Assembly (NCBI GenBank): GCA_023015825.1
Contig: JALKAW010000001.1
Location: 1 to 64,000 of the forward strand
DNA from: Flavobacteriaceae bacterium S0862
Lineage (GTDB): Bacteria > Bacteroidota > Bacteroidia > Flavobacteriales > Flavobacteriaceae
Reading direction: 5' to 3'
DNA: 64,000 nucleotides
The position numbers and the translations under genes are program-made. Every line of letters starts with the position of its first letter. Position 1 is the stretch's first letter. Positions 27,129-36,487 of the stretch are shown here, piece by piece. Under the pieces are notes generated by a model that was not told the DNA's origin, made no database searches, and worked only from the letters and a program-made list of their open reading frames with translations.

Positions 27129-27264
27129 ACTTAATGTTTACTCGTTTTTGCAAATCAACAATAAAATTTCACATTTAATCTAATTTATGTATGGTAATAC
27201 TAAATTATGGTATAAATTCGCAATAGAAGATAAAATAGTCCCCTAAATGAGCTAACCTTTTTCT

Positions 27265-28995
27265 ATGAGATCACTACTACTAATCTACGCAATATGTTTA
27301 ACTTCATTTGTCATGGTATCACAAAACCCAATTGTGATTCCTGGAACTATTGAATCTACCAATGTAAATTTGACGCTTCAAAATGGAACTTTTCAATTTT
27401 TTCCTAGCCAAAACACATCTACAATGGGAGCTAATGGTCCTGTGTTAGGCCCAACAATTATTATGAATAATGGTGATAATATGAATATTAATGTCACCAA
27501 TAATTTAGGTGAAGACACGACGATACATTGGCATGGATTACATGTTTCTGCTGCTAATGATGGTGGACCTCATACTGTAATTCAACCTGGACAAACTTGG
27601 AATCCACAATTTCAAGTTTTAGATAAAGCTGGTACGTATTGGTACCATCCACATCTTTTAAATCATACAGATGAGCATGTGAGTAATGGTATTTCGGGAT
27701 TTATCATTGTTAAAGATGCTGAAGAAGCTGCTTTAAACTTACCTAGAACCTATGGAGTTGATGATTTTCCATTAGCTGTACAAACAAAGTCTTTTGATGG
27801 GTCATATCAAATTAAGAGCGATGTGAATGATGACAATGCTTTAATGGTAAATGCAACCATGAATGGTCAATTAGATGTGCCAGCACAAATAGTGCGTTTA
27901 AGACTTTTAAATGGGTCTTCTCAACGTACATTTAATTTTGGGTTAACTGCCAATAGAACATTTCATCTTATTGGAACAGATGGAGGATTGGTAAATGCTC
28001 CCGTAGCATTAACTAGATTGCCATTATCTCCTGGAGCCAGAGCAGAAATATTAGTTGATTTTTCTGGTCTTCAAGGGCAAACAATTCATTTGATGAGTTA
28101 TGCTTCTGAATTGGTAAATGGTAATTATGGTGCTACGTATCCAGGAAATACTACTAATAAAGTTCTTAATGGTTATAACCCAAATCCTTTAAACGGTACC
28201 GATTTTAATATTTTACAGATGGATGTGGTTGCACAAACAGTAAGTCCAGTTACAACAATTCCTGCTACTTTAGGAAGTGATGTGCCTTTGGCTGAAGTTA
28301 CTGCTGATGAAACAAGATCTTTTACATTTTCACCCTTAACAGGTGGATCACAACAATTAAATGGTGATTTTGCCATAAATGGGGTTACTATGGATATGAA
28401 TGTAATTAATTTAACAATTCCATTAAATAATACTGAAATATGGACACTTCAAAATAACTCTGGTATTGCCCATCCTTTTCACATGCACGACGTTCAGTTT
28501 TATATTTTGGATATTAACGGAAGTTCAATACCATCATATCTACAAGGAAGGAAAGATACTTTTCTAGTGCCTCCAGGAGGAACAGCAAGAATAATCACCA
28601 AGTTTGAAGATCATTTCGATGATACCATACCTTACATGTACCATTGCCACATGTTAAAACATGAAGATGCGCTTGCAGGAATGATGGGACAATTTGTAGT
28701 AGTAGACCAAACAGCTGGATTGGACGACTTGGAATTATCTAAAGATGCTCTTCTTTACCCTAATCCATCTAAAGGATCTTATATGACAGTTAAGTTGCAA
28801 AAACCTTCAGAAACTATTAAGGCGTATTCAATTGTAAATCAATTAGGCCAAATAGTAAGATATCATAAAGTTCATGAAAACGAAAAAAGTAATATGTACT
28901 CTTTTCCAATTTTTGAATTGGCACAAGGGCAGTATTTTATAAAGGTATTTACAGAAGATAGAATTATAACAAAAAAGTTTACAAAAAATCATTAA
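27265..28995 (+). CDS. Multicopper oxidase with type IX secretion tail
   Basis: A 576-residue secreted cuproenzyme with an N-terminal signal peptide (LLLIYAICLTSFVMVSQ). All four copper-ligand motifs are present: HWHGLH, WYHPHLLNH, HPFHMHDVQF and YHCHMLKHEDALAGMMGQF, with the type 1 Cys in HCH and an axial Met. The last 80 residues form a type A T9SS C-terminal domain (LLYPNPSKG, then IVNQLGQIV and a basic end). Substrate could be Cu(I) (CueO-like detoxification) given the location. It has its own unit between two terminators, 191 bases after the HMA gene. Confidence 0.93.
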   Translation: MRSLLLIYAICLTSFVMVSQNPIVIPGTIESTNVNLTLQNGTFQFFPSQNTSTMGANGPVLGPTIIMNNGDNMNINVTNNLGEDTTIHWHGLHVSAANDGGPHTVIQPGQTWNPQFQVLDKAGTYWYHPHLLNHTDEHVSNGISGFIIVKDAEEAALNLPRTYGVDDFPLAVQTKSFDGSYQIKSDVNDDNALMVNATMNGQLDVPAQIVRLRLLNGSSQRTFNFGLTANRTFHLIGTDGGLVNAPVALTRLPLSPGARAEILVDFSGLQGQTIHLMSYASELVNGNYGATYPGNTTNKVLNGYNPNPLNGTDFNILQMDVVAQTVSPVTTIPATLGSDVPLAEVTADETRSFTFSPLTGGSQQLNGDFAINGVTMDMNVINLTIPLNNTEIWTLQNNSGIAHPFHMHDVQFYILDINGSSIPSYLQGRKDTFLVPPGGTARIITKFEDHFDDTIPYMYHCHMLKHEDALAGMMGQFVVVDQTAGLDDLELSKDALLYPNPSKGSYMTVKLQKPSETIKAYSIVNQLGQIVRYHKVHENEKSNMYSFPIFELAQGQYFIKVFTEDRIITKKFTKNH

Positions 28996-29076
28996 ACAAC
29001 TTTAGATTTCCTTTCACAAGCTATTTTTTAAGCTATTATAGAGTTAGTGGAGTTAATGAAAATTGATTATTGAGAG

Positions 29077-29110
29077 ACAAAGCCTCATCAAACGATGAGG
29101 CTTTGTTTTT
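29077..29110 (+). terminator. Rho-independent terminator of the oxidase gene
   Basis: A perfect twelve-base-pair stem (ACAAAGCCTCAT with ATGAGGCTTTGT), six-base loop and T-run. It also ends the convergent space before the formate dehydrogenase gene, but the reverse side lacks a T-run. Confidence 0.88.
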
Positions 29111-31839
29111 TATACGAGTTCTTTTTTGTATTTCCCTTTACTTTTCCTAATTCTAACAGCTACTACCTTATATTCAGGACACATAGCTTCAGAGTCATGA
29201 ACATCGCCAGTAATGTTGTTAATCATTATTTCTGGAAAATGAAACGTAGTACTTAGAATACCTTCTTTTACTTCGTCTGTAATTCGGGCTTTTACATCTA
29301 CTTTCCCACGAGGCGATTCTAAACACACATAATCACCTTCATTAATTAAATGATTTTTTGCATCATTTGGATGAATCATTAAATAATCATCCTGAAGTAT
29401 TTGCTCATTAGCCGTCCTACGAGTCATAGCACCACAATTGTAATGTTCTAACTCACGATTAGTAGTTAAAATGTATGGATAGTCTTTGGCATGTTCGGTT
29501 AACTCAACTGTTTCTTTCCAAGCTTTAAATTCAAAAAGACCTTTGCCACGTTTAAAATCTACAGTATGCAAGATTTGTGTGTCAGTTCCATCTGGTGCAA
29601 CTGGCCATTGTAAACCATTGATGCCTAGACGGTCCCATTTAATTCCGGCGAAGAAAGGTACTATTTGAGAAATCTCTTCTAGCATTCCATCTGGAGTATA
29701 ATCTGGTTGTGCATAACCCATTCGGTTCATAATATCCACGATAATTTGTCCATCTGGTTTAGTTCCTGGTATTGGTTCAACAACTTGACGCACTGCTTGT
29801 ACACGACGTTCGCCATTGGTAAATGTTCCTGATTTTTCTAGGAACGATGCGCCTGGTAAAATAACATTCGCATATTTTGCTGTTTCAGTCATAAATAACT
29901 CTTGTACAATCACTAAATCGGTCGATTCAAGTGCTTTAATCACTTTTTGAGTATTAGGGTCGGTTTGCACAACATCTTCACCAATAATCCAAATAGATTT
30001 TAGTTTACCTTCAAGTGCAGCATCAAACATTTCTGGAATTTTATAACCAATATGTTTTGGTACTTCAACACCATAAAATTCGTTGTATTTTTTATTGACT
30101 TCGTCATTAGTCACATCTAAGTATCCTGCTCCTTGATGGGGTTGAACTCCCATGTCTGCAGAGCCTTGCACGTTATTTTGACCACGTAATGGATTTACAC
30201 CAACACCACGTCTTCCAATGTTTCCTGTCATTAGCGCTAAATCTGCAATTTGCATCACTGTGAATGTTCCTTGTGAATGCTCAGTTACTCCTAACCCATG
30301 GAATGACATGGCGTTTGGAGCAGATGCATAAGCCATTGCGGCAGCTCTAACTTCTTCTCTAGTAACACCAGATATTTCTTCAATATGATCTAAGTCAATA
30401 GAAAGTAATTCCTTTTTAAAGTCTTCAAACCCTTCAGTTCTATTTTGAATAAATGCATCATCTACAAGGCCTTCGGTAACTATATAATACATCATCATGT
30501 TTAGCACAGCAACGTTGGTTCCTGGTCTTAATGCAATATGATGTGTGGCATAACGAGCTAACTCGGTACGTCTCGGGTCTAATACAATAGACACATTATC
30601 AGATTTCATTGCAAACTGCTTCAGTTTTGCACCTGTTACAGGATGTGCATCAGTAGGATTAGCTCCAATAACCATGATGCAGTTTGTGTCTTTTAAATCG
30701 TCAATTGAATTGGTTGCAGCTCCAGTTCCGTAAGTGCGTTGCATACCTAAGGCAGTAGGTGAGTGACAAACTCTAGCACAACCATCAATATTATTGGTAT
30801 TAATGACAGCTCTGTAGAATTTCTGCATTAAATAATTTTCTTCATTAGTACAACGAGAGGACGATATTCCAGCCATTGAATCTGGACCAAATTCTTCTTT
30901 AAATCCAGTTAATTTGTTGGCAATATAATCGTAAACTTCATCCCAACTCACTTTTTCAAATTGACCGTTTCTTTTAATCATTGGCGAATTTAATCGTTCT
31001 GGATGGTCATAGAATTTAAAGGCATAACGACCTTTTAAGCAAGTATGACCCTGATTTACTTCGGCATCATAAGGTGCTTGAATACTTAATATTTCACCAT
31101 TACTTGTAGATACCTCTAGGTTACATCCAACACCACAATATGTACAAATGGTTCTCGTGGTATCTGTTGCTTGAATGGCTTTGGATTGGAATACATCTGA
31201 AATAGCAGACGTTGGGCATGCTTGGGAACAAGCGCCACAACTCACACAGTCGGAATCCATAAATGAATTGTCTAGCCCTTTAATAATTTTAGAATCAAAA
31301 CCTCTACCAGACATGCTTAACACAAATTCACCTTGGACTTCATCACAAGCTCTCACACAACGATAACAGTTAATGCATTTTGATAAATCTGAGGTCATAT
31401 AAGGATGACTCAAATCCTTCATTCTATATAAATGGTTGTCTCCTTCTGGATAACGTACATCACGAATACCAACTTGAGCCGCAACGGTTTGTAATTCACA
31501 ATTACCATTTACTTCACAGGTTAAACAATCTAAGGGATGATCGGTTAAAACTAATTCTACAATGTTTTTTCTAAGTGCTTTAACAGCCTCTGTACTTGTA
31601 TAAATATATTGCCCTTCTGCAACGGGAGTGTGGCAAGAAGCCATTGTTTTTACAGGTCCATTCGCTTCCAGAGCCACTTCAATACTACACACTCTACAAG
31701 ATCCAAAAGGATCTAAATTTGGCGCATCACAAAGTGTTGGAACTAAGTTTTTGTCCTTATAGCGACGAATATAGGAAAGGATAGTTTCTCCTTCTTCAAT
31801 TTCAAATGCTCTGTTATCTATATATGCAGTTTTACTCAT
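29110..31839 (-). CDS. fdhA: Formate dehydrogenase alpha subunit (molybdopterin, Cys type)
   Basis: A 909-residue catalytic subunit. An N-terminal [2Fe-2S] ferredoxin domain (Cys37, 48, 51, 69) is followed by a His-Cys cluster segment (HPLDCLTCEVNGNC, 101-114), two [4Fe-4S] sites (CINCYRC and CVSCGAC), the pterin-domain cluster (CTYCGVGCN), the active site RVCHSPT with Cys358-His359, and a C-terminal MopB cap. Cysteine, not selenocysteine, ligates Mo/W. It oxidises formate to CO2, passing electrons through the clusters to the beta subunit at 31846-33498 (six-base gap). The layout matches the soluble NAD-dependent FdsA class. Confidence 0.94.
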   Translation of the reverse strand: MSKTAYIDNRAFEIEEGETILSYIRRYKDKNLVPTLCDAPNLDPFGSCRVCSIEVALEANGPVKTMASCHTPVAEGQYIYTSTEAVKALRKNIVELVLTDHPLDCLTCEVNGNCELQTVAAQVGIRDVRYPEGDNHLYRMKDLSHPYMTSDLSKCINCYRCVRACDEVQGEFVLSMSGRGFDSKIIKGLDNSFMDSDCVSCGACSQACPTSAISDVFQSKAIQATDTTRTICTYCGVGCNLEVSTSNGEILSIQAPYDAEVNQGHTCLKGRYAFKFYDHPERLNSPMIKRNGQFEKVSWDEVYDYIANKLTGFKEEFGPDSMAGISSSRCTNEENYLMQKFYRAVINTNNIDGCARVCHSPTALGMQRTYGTGAATNSIDDLKDTNCIMVIGANPTDAHPVTGAKLKQFAMKSDNVSIVLDPRRTELARYATHHIALRPGTNVAVLNMMMYYIVTEGLVDDAFIQNRTEGFEDFKKELLSIDLDHIEEISGVTREEVRAAAMAYASAPNAMSFHGLGVTEHSQGTFTVMQIADLALMTGNIGRRGVGVNPLRGQNNVQGSADMGVQPHQGAGYLDVTNDEVNKKYNEFYGVEVPKHIGYKIPEMFDAALEGKLKSIWIIGEDVVQTDPNTQKVIKALESTDLVIVQELFMTETAKYANVILPGASFLEKSGTFTNGERRVQAVRQVVEPIPGTKPDGQIIVDIMNRMGYAQPDYTPDGMLEEISQIVPFFAGIKWDRLGINGLQWPVAPDGTDTQILHTVDFKRGKGLFEFKAWKETVELTEHAKDYPYILTTNRELEHYNCGAMTRRTANEQILQDDYLMIHPNDAKNHLINEGDYVCLESPRGKVDVKARITDEVKEGILSTTFHFPEIMINNITGDVHDSEAMCPEYKVVAVRIRKSKGKYKKELV

Positions 31840-31845
31840 AGTCTT

Positions 31846-33498
31846 TTAGTTGAAATATTGTCTTAATTCATCATCAAAATATTGCAAGGCATTACGAACT
31901 GGTAGCGGAATCCCACCACCATGTGCACATAAAGATCCTTGTTCAAGTGTTGTCAATAAATCTGTAAATAGTTTTTTATCTATTTTATAATCTGATGTCA
32001 ATGCTTTTTCTGCTAATTCTTGACCACGTTTTGTTCCTAATCTACAAGGGAAACATTTTCCGCAACTTTCATACGCTGCAAAATCAAACAGGTGTTCAAT
32101 AAATTTCATAATTGGATAATCTGCAGGGACTGAAACAACTGATGCATGGCCTAGTAAAAATCCTTCTTTTGAGAATGATTCAAAGTCAATAGTTAAATCT
32201 TTGATTTTAGAAACTGGTACTAAACCACCAAGCGGACCTCCAATTTGAACTGCTTTAACATCTGACTTAAAACCACCGCCAAGTTCATTTACAACAGTAG
32301 ATAATGGTGTTCCCATCTCTACTTCATACATTCCTGGATTATTGAAGAAGCTATCTAAAGATACTAGTTTTGTTCCTGAAGAGCGCTCAGTACCAATGTC
32401 TTTCCAAGCTTGTCCACCATTAGAAATGATATAGTGTAATGCAGCTAATGTTTCTACATTATTTACTGTAGTCGGTTTGTTAAACAATCCTTTTTGTGCT
32501 GGGAAAGGAGGTCTTACTCTAACTTCAGGACGTTGACCTTCGATAGAATTTATTAGGGCCGTTTCTTCACCACAGATGTAAGAGCCCTGAGCTTGAATAA
32601 TTTTAAATTCGAAAGTAAAACCAGAACCATTAATGTTCTCGCCAATTAGGTTGTTAGATTTTAAATCATCAATTGCTTTTTGAACAATTGAAACAGATTC
32701 AGGATATTCGGCGCGAATGTAAAGAATGCCATATTTTGCATGAGTTACATAGCCAGATATCAACATTCCAAACAATATCGAATGCGGTTGGTGCTCTAAT
32801 AAATATCTGTCAGAATAGGCACCTGGATCACCTTCATCTGCATTGCAGATAATGAATTTTGTTTCGTTTTCTACATTACGACAGAATTGTAATTTCAATC
32901 CCATTGGGAAACCTGCACCACCACGACCACGAACATTAGAAGTTTTTATTTCCTCCAATACATCAGCTGAATCTTTTTTAAGAGCCTCTAAAAATGGTTG
33001 ATAGTAATCAGTGATATTGCTAAAAGGAGCGGTTAGAATTTGTTTGCCACTGGCTTTTATATTGTAGGTGTCTTGATTTAAATTAGACTCAGAATCAATA
33101 ATTGAATTCAAATTCGATATAGCGTCACCTGAATAGTTTTTTCCATCGTAATGAAAAGCAGAGTTTTCGTGGCAACGACCTAAGCAAGTCATGTGTCCTA
33201 TTTCGTCAGCTTCGAATGCGTCTTTTAACGAATCTATTACTTTATCTTGAGTTCCTGCACAAACACAAGCAGTTCCATTGCAAACATATACTTTTTTGCC
33301 TTTGTTTTCAGGCTTTAAAAAATCGTAGAAACTTGCGGTACCAAAAGCATTAGCTTTTCCAACAAGAAACTCATCAGCTAATTTTGCCATGGCTTCCTCA
33401 CTTGGAGTGCCTTCTGGTTTTGCTAATTTTCCTAGTTTATCAAAGAGATTGTCTTTGATGCCTTTTCTTCCTAATAATTCACTTAAATTATCTGACAT
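31846..33498 (-). CDS. Formate dehydrogenase beta subunit, NuoE-NuoF fusion (FdsB-like)
   Basis: A 550-residue diaphorase subunit. Residues about 70-130 carry a thioredoxin-like [2Fe-2S] module (VCNGTACVCAG and MTCLGRCHENS). Residues about 150-550 are NuoF-like: GRGGAGFPMGLK for FMN/NADH, CGEETALINSIEG, and the [4Fe-4S] motif ESCGKCFPCRLGT with a distal Cys in GSLCAHGGG. It should carry electrons from the alpha subunit to NAD+. The NuoE function, a separate gamma subunit (FdsG) in proteobacterial enzymes, is fused here. It lies between fdhD and the alpha gene with gaps of six bases. Confidence 0.92.
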   Translation of the reverse strand: MSDNLSELLGRKGIKDNLFDKLGKLAKPEGTPSEEAMAKLADEFLVGKANAFGTASFYDFLKPENKGKKVYVCNGTACVCAGTQDKVIDSLKDAFEADEIGHMTCLGRCHENSAFHYDGKNYSGDAISNLNSIIDSESNLNQDTYNIKASGKQILTAPFSNITDYYQPFLEALKKDSADVLEEIKTSNVRGRGGAGFPMGLKLQFCRNVENETKFIICNADEGDPGAYSDRYLLEHQPHSILFGMLISGYVTHAKYGILYIRAEYPESVSIVQKAIDDLKSNNLIGENINGSGFTFEFKIIQAQGSYICGEETALINSIEGQRPEVRVRPPFPAQKGLFNKPTTVNNVETLAALHYIISNGGQAWKDIGTERSSGTKLVSLDSFFNNPGMYEVEMGTPLSTVVNELGGGFKSDVKAVQIGGPLGGLVPVSKIKDLTIDFESFSKEGFLLGHASVVSVPADYPIMKFIEHLFDFAAYESCGKCFPCRLGTKRGQELAEKALTSDYKIDKKLFTDLLTTLEQGSLCAHGGGIPLPVRNALQYFDDELRQYFN

Positions 33499-33504
33499 AT
33501 ATTT

Positions 33505-34329
33505 TTAACTCGCTTTTGTATTAGTTGATTGTATTTTTGTTCGTTGTGGATTGGAATAACAGGTAGCTCTTTGGTCTCTGCAAAAAGCAAAAAGTGTAAT
33601 TCCTAATTCTTTAGCGTAATCAACTGCTAGTGATGAGGGTGCAGAAACTGCAGCTAAAAAAGGAATTCTTGCTTTAAAACATTTAATGACTATTTCATAA
33701 GAAATCCTGCCACTTACTGTCATGATTTTAGCATCGTTTAGTTCTTGATTATTAATCAGTTTTCCTACTATTTTATCAACAGCATTATGCCGTCCAATAT
33801 CTTCCATGGCACAGAGTAACTTTCCATTCAGAGTAAACGCAGCAGCGGCATGTGTGCCACCAGATTCTCTAAAATCATATTGAAAATTATTCATCTTATT
33901 GAATAAACTATGAATAAGTCCAATATCTATTTTGTTAGTATCGTCAATAGTTTTTCCAATAAATGCTAAATCGCTAAGTTCGGTTTTTCCACAAATACCA
34001 CATGAGGAAACCGACAATAAACTTCTACTATTTGAATAACCTTCGCCTAATCCTTTTTCTGGAATATTCACATTGACAATAGTCACAATACCATTGTCAT
34101 TTTCTTTTTTAAGAGATATTTCGGGGATAAAATCTATGTTGTTTATAACACCTTCTGCATGAAGTAAACCACGAACAAGCTCAATATCGTTTCCTGGTGT
34201 ACGCATAGAAACTGTGAACGGTTTGTTATTGATGTTTATTTGCAAGGCTTCTTCAATTGTTAATGCATCAACAATTTTGTCGATGGTATTATTATTAAAT
34301 TTTTTGCCTTGATAGTTTCGAGTAGCCAT
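33505..34329 (-). CDS. fdhD: Formate dehydrogenase sulfurtransferase FdhD
   Basis: A 274-residue protein that transfers sulfur from the cysteine desulfurase to the molybdenum cofactor of formate dehydrogenase, without which the enzyme is inactive. The key loop SSCGICGKTEL (about residues 107-117) holds the two cysteines, and the C-terminal part has GRISYEIVIKC and GRHNAVDKIVG. It starts the three-gene minus-strand operon. No Moco synthesis or formate transport gene adjoins. Confidence 0.93.
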   Translation of the reverse strand: MATRNYQGKKFNNNTIDKIVDALTIEEALQININNKPFTVSMRTPGNDIELVRGLLHAEGVINNIDFIPEISLKKENDNGIVTIVNVNIPEKGLGEGYSNSRSLLSVSSCGICGKTELSDLAFIGKTIDDTNKIDIGLIHSLFNKMNNFQYDFRESGGTHAAAAFTLNGKLLCAMEDIGRHNAVDKIVGKLINNQELNDAKIMTVSGRISYEIVIKCFKARIPFLAAVSAPSSLAVDYAKELGITLFAFCRDQRATCYSNPQRTKIQSTNTKAS

Positions 34330-34416
34330 TGTATTATGGTTAAATCAACGGTCAATTTACATAAAGTTGAGCGAATTTGCCATTTTTATTTTGTAATGAT
34401 GTGTTAAAATCAAATT

Positions 34417-35223
34417 TTACTCATCTAGAAGCTGTAGCGTGACCAAATAAGCACAATGGTCTGAAGCAATGGTATCACAAATGACTTCTGTTTTATGAAC
34501 CTTCCATCTGTGTTTTGGATAGAACAATACATAATCAATTTTTTTGACAGGATTAACTGATGAAAATGTTGTTTGGAAATTGTTTTTGTCATAGGAAGCT
34601 GTCCAAAAACTTTCTAAAATATTTATTGTATTGCTATGAGGTTCAGCATTTAAATCGCCAGCTAAAATAGTTGGATATTTATTTTTAGAAAACACCCTAT
34701 TTATTTCCTTGGCTTGCATAATTTTATTGGTTTCTAGTTTTAAATGGTCTAAGTGGGTTCCAATAAAAGATACGGTATCTTTTGATGGTAAAACTGTTGT
34801 GATTTCTAAAGCAGCTCTGGGTTCATCACCTGGAATATAAGGTAAAGGAATGTTTCTCGTGTTTAAAAATGTGTGTTTAGATAATACGCCTTCACCATAT
34901 TCACCACCGTCATAATACATAGCTCTACCATAAATAGGTGCCATTTTTGTGCGCCAACCTAGTTCGGTTACTAAATCATATTTTTTTGCACGATTTGTTT
35001 TATAATCCACTTCTTGCAAAGCCACAAAATCTGGATTAGCATCAATAATAACTTTGGCAATAACATCTAAATTAAAATCGCCTTTCATGGTTTTACCATG
35101 TAAAATATTAAAGGATAAAACTTTTACAATTTTTGTACTATCAATTTGGTGCTGTGACCAAACAGAGGTAGACATTACACAGTTAAATAGTATTCCAATA
35201 AATATTAGTCTAATATTTTTCAT
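34417..35223 (-). CDS. Endonuclease/exonuclease/phosphatase family protein, exported
   Basis: A 268-residue protein with an N-terminal signal (IRLIFIGILFNCVMSTSVWSQ). It shows the EEP superfamily pattern: FNILHG, ALQEVD (metal Glu), GTHLDH, LAGDLNAEP (catalytic Asp/Asn) and a C-terminal SDHCAYLV. Members are metal-dependent nucleases, phosphodiesterases or sphingomyelinase-like enzymes; here it is probably periplasmic, with unknown substrate. Its first 14 bases overlap the end of the carboxypeptidase gene. Confidence 0.85.
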   Translation of the reverse strand: MKNIRLIFIGILFNCVMSTSVWSQHQIDSTKIVKVLSFNILHGKTMKGDFNLDVIAKVIIDANPDFVALQEVDYKTNRAKKYDLVTELGWRTKMAPIYGRAMYYDGGEYGEGVLSKHTFLNTRNIPLPYIPGDEPRAALEITTVLPSKDTVSFIGTHLDHLKLETNKIMQAKEINRVFSKNKYPTILAGDLNAEPHSNTINILESFWTASYDKNNFQTTFSSVNPVKKIDYVLFYPKHRWKVHKTEVICDTIASDHCAYLVTLQLLDE

Positions 35224-36478
35224 AAATGTTTGAAAGATGATCTTGTATTTGACTTCTAATTTTAGAATTTGGTTGATTAAAGTTATTGTTCATATAGCTA
35301 AAAACTAAGAGTGTTCCTTTTTTTGTAATAATGTAGCCACTTAAGCAATAAGTATTGGAGAGCGTTCCTGATTTTGCATACACATAAGGTTTATCTTTTC
35401 CGCCATACCAATTCCTTAAAGTACCACTTTCTCCTCCAACAGGAAGATAGTTTAATAGCTTTTCCAAAGGAATTTCTTGATACATTTTTGTAAGTAAGTG
35501 AACTGTGTCTTCAGGTGAAAACAAGTTGTAGACTGATAAGCCTGAACCATCTCTCCAAACAGGTTTCTGAGGGAGGTTTTGTAAGTAATTCTCAAGAATG
35601 TAATCAATACCTTCTTCTACATTATAAGTGTCTTTCATTTTTTTTGCAATTTGTAGCATTAACTGCTCAGCAATAAAATTATCGCTCACCACAAGCATTT
35701 GTTTGTAAACTGAATCTACAGCTATACTGTAAAAAGGTTTAAATTCGAAATCTCTTTTTTGAGACATTAAGTGTATTGGCTTTTGTAATGTATCGCTCAA
35801 TAATTCAGAAACTAATTTTGTTGATGTTTTAAAAGGAATGTAGTTAGAAGTAGAGTCCAGACGCTCTAAATAAAACTTGTTTTCTTCAAACTCTCTATTC
35901 ATATCTGTTGAATCTAAAACAGTAGTGTGTTTTTTGAAATAAAGAGGATGCGCTGCAATAGAATCTCTTTTCATAGCATACGTAAACACATTTCCATACA
36001 TTGGGAACAGGCTTCTTTCTGGCATGTAATAATATTGATAATCTTCCCATGACCACCCATTCCCAAAACGGTTGTCATCTAAAGAAGCATCAAGTATAAC
36101 TATTGGGCCATTATGACTATTTAAAAAAGGGATGGTTTTAGAACCTTCAAATTCATATAAAAAAGAAGGATCGGCTGTACCTTTAATAAATAAGGTGTCA
36201 TTGTTTTTGTAATACTCAAGACCTACTAAAGAATCTCCTAAAGTTTTGTAAGCTGAATAAAACGTATACAATTTAGTGTTGGAAGCAGGCGTAAAAAACT
36301 TACTTCCATTATGGTTAATGATTTGAGTTCTTGTTTCAGGATTATATAAAACAAATCCTTTAAAGAATTCTGATTCTTTTTGATGCTTATTAAAATCTTT
36401 TTTGAGCTTGTAAGTGGTACTACAAGAGCTAACTGTGATTAAAAGCGTAATCAGAAATAGTTTGTAAAGTATTTTCAT
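35210..36478 (-). CDS. dacB: D-alanyl-D-alanine carboxypeptidase, PBP4 (S13) family lipoprotein
   Basis: A 422-residue penicillin-binding protein with a lipobox (VSSC, Cys19). The catalytic triad of motifs is visible: SxxK as SNTK (Ser66-Lys69), SxN as SDN (about residue 271) and KSG in YAKSGTLSN (about residue 374). It cleaves the terminal D-Ala of peptidoglycan stem peptides or cross-links at the outer face of the periplasm. The sulfatase gene ends nine bases upstream and the endonuclease-like gene overlaps it, so the three form an operon. Confidence 0.88.
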   Translation of the reverse strand: MKILYKLFLITLLITVSSCSTTYKLKKDFNKHQKESEFFKGFVLYNPETRTQIINHNGSKFFTPASNTKLYTFYSAYKTLGDSLVGLEYYKNNDTLFIKGTADPSFLYEFEGSKTIPFLNSHNGPIVILDASLDDNRFGNGWSWEDYQYYYMPERSLFPMYGNVFTYAMKRDSIAAHPLYFKKHTTVLDSTDMNREFEENKFYLERLDSTSNYIPFKTSTKLVSELLSDTLQKPIHLMSQKRDFEFKPFYSIAVDSVYKQMLVVSDNFIAEQLMLQIAKKMKDTYNVEEGIDYILENYLQNLPQKPVWRDGSGLSVYNLFSPEDTVHLLTKMYQEIPLEKLLNYLPVGGESGTLRNWYGGKDKPYVYAKSGTLSNTYCLSGYIITKKGTLLVFSYMNNNFNQPNSKIRSQIQDHLSNIYEKY

Positions 36479-36487
36479 TTGAGAATG

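Noticed and set aside
30760-30785. Selenocysteine codon in formate dehydrogenase
   Set aside because: The active-site residue is an ordinary Cys (358) and the frame has no internal stop, so no SECIS element is needed.
31175-31784. Short plus-strand frames within the formate dehydrogenase genes
   Set aside because: They are antisense shadows of a strongly conserved coding region.
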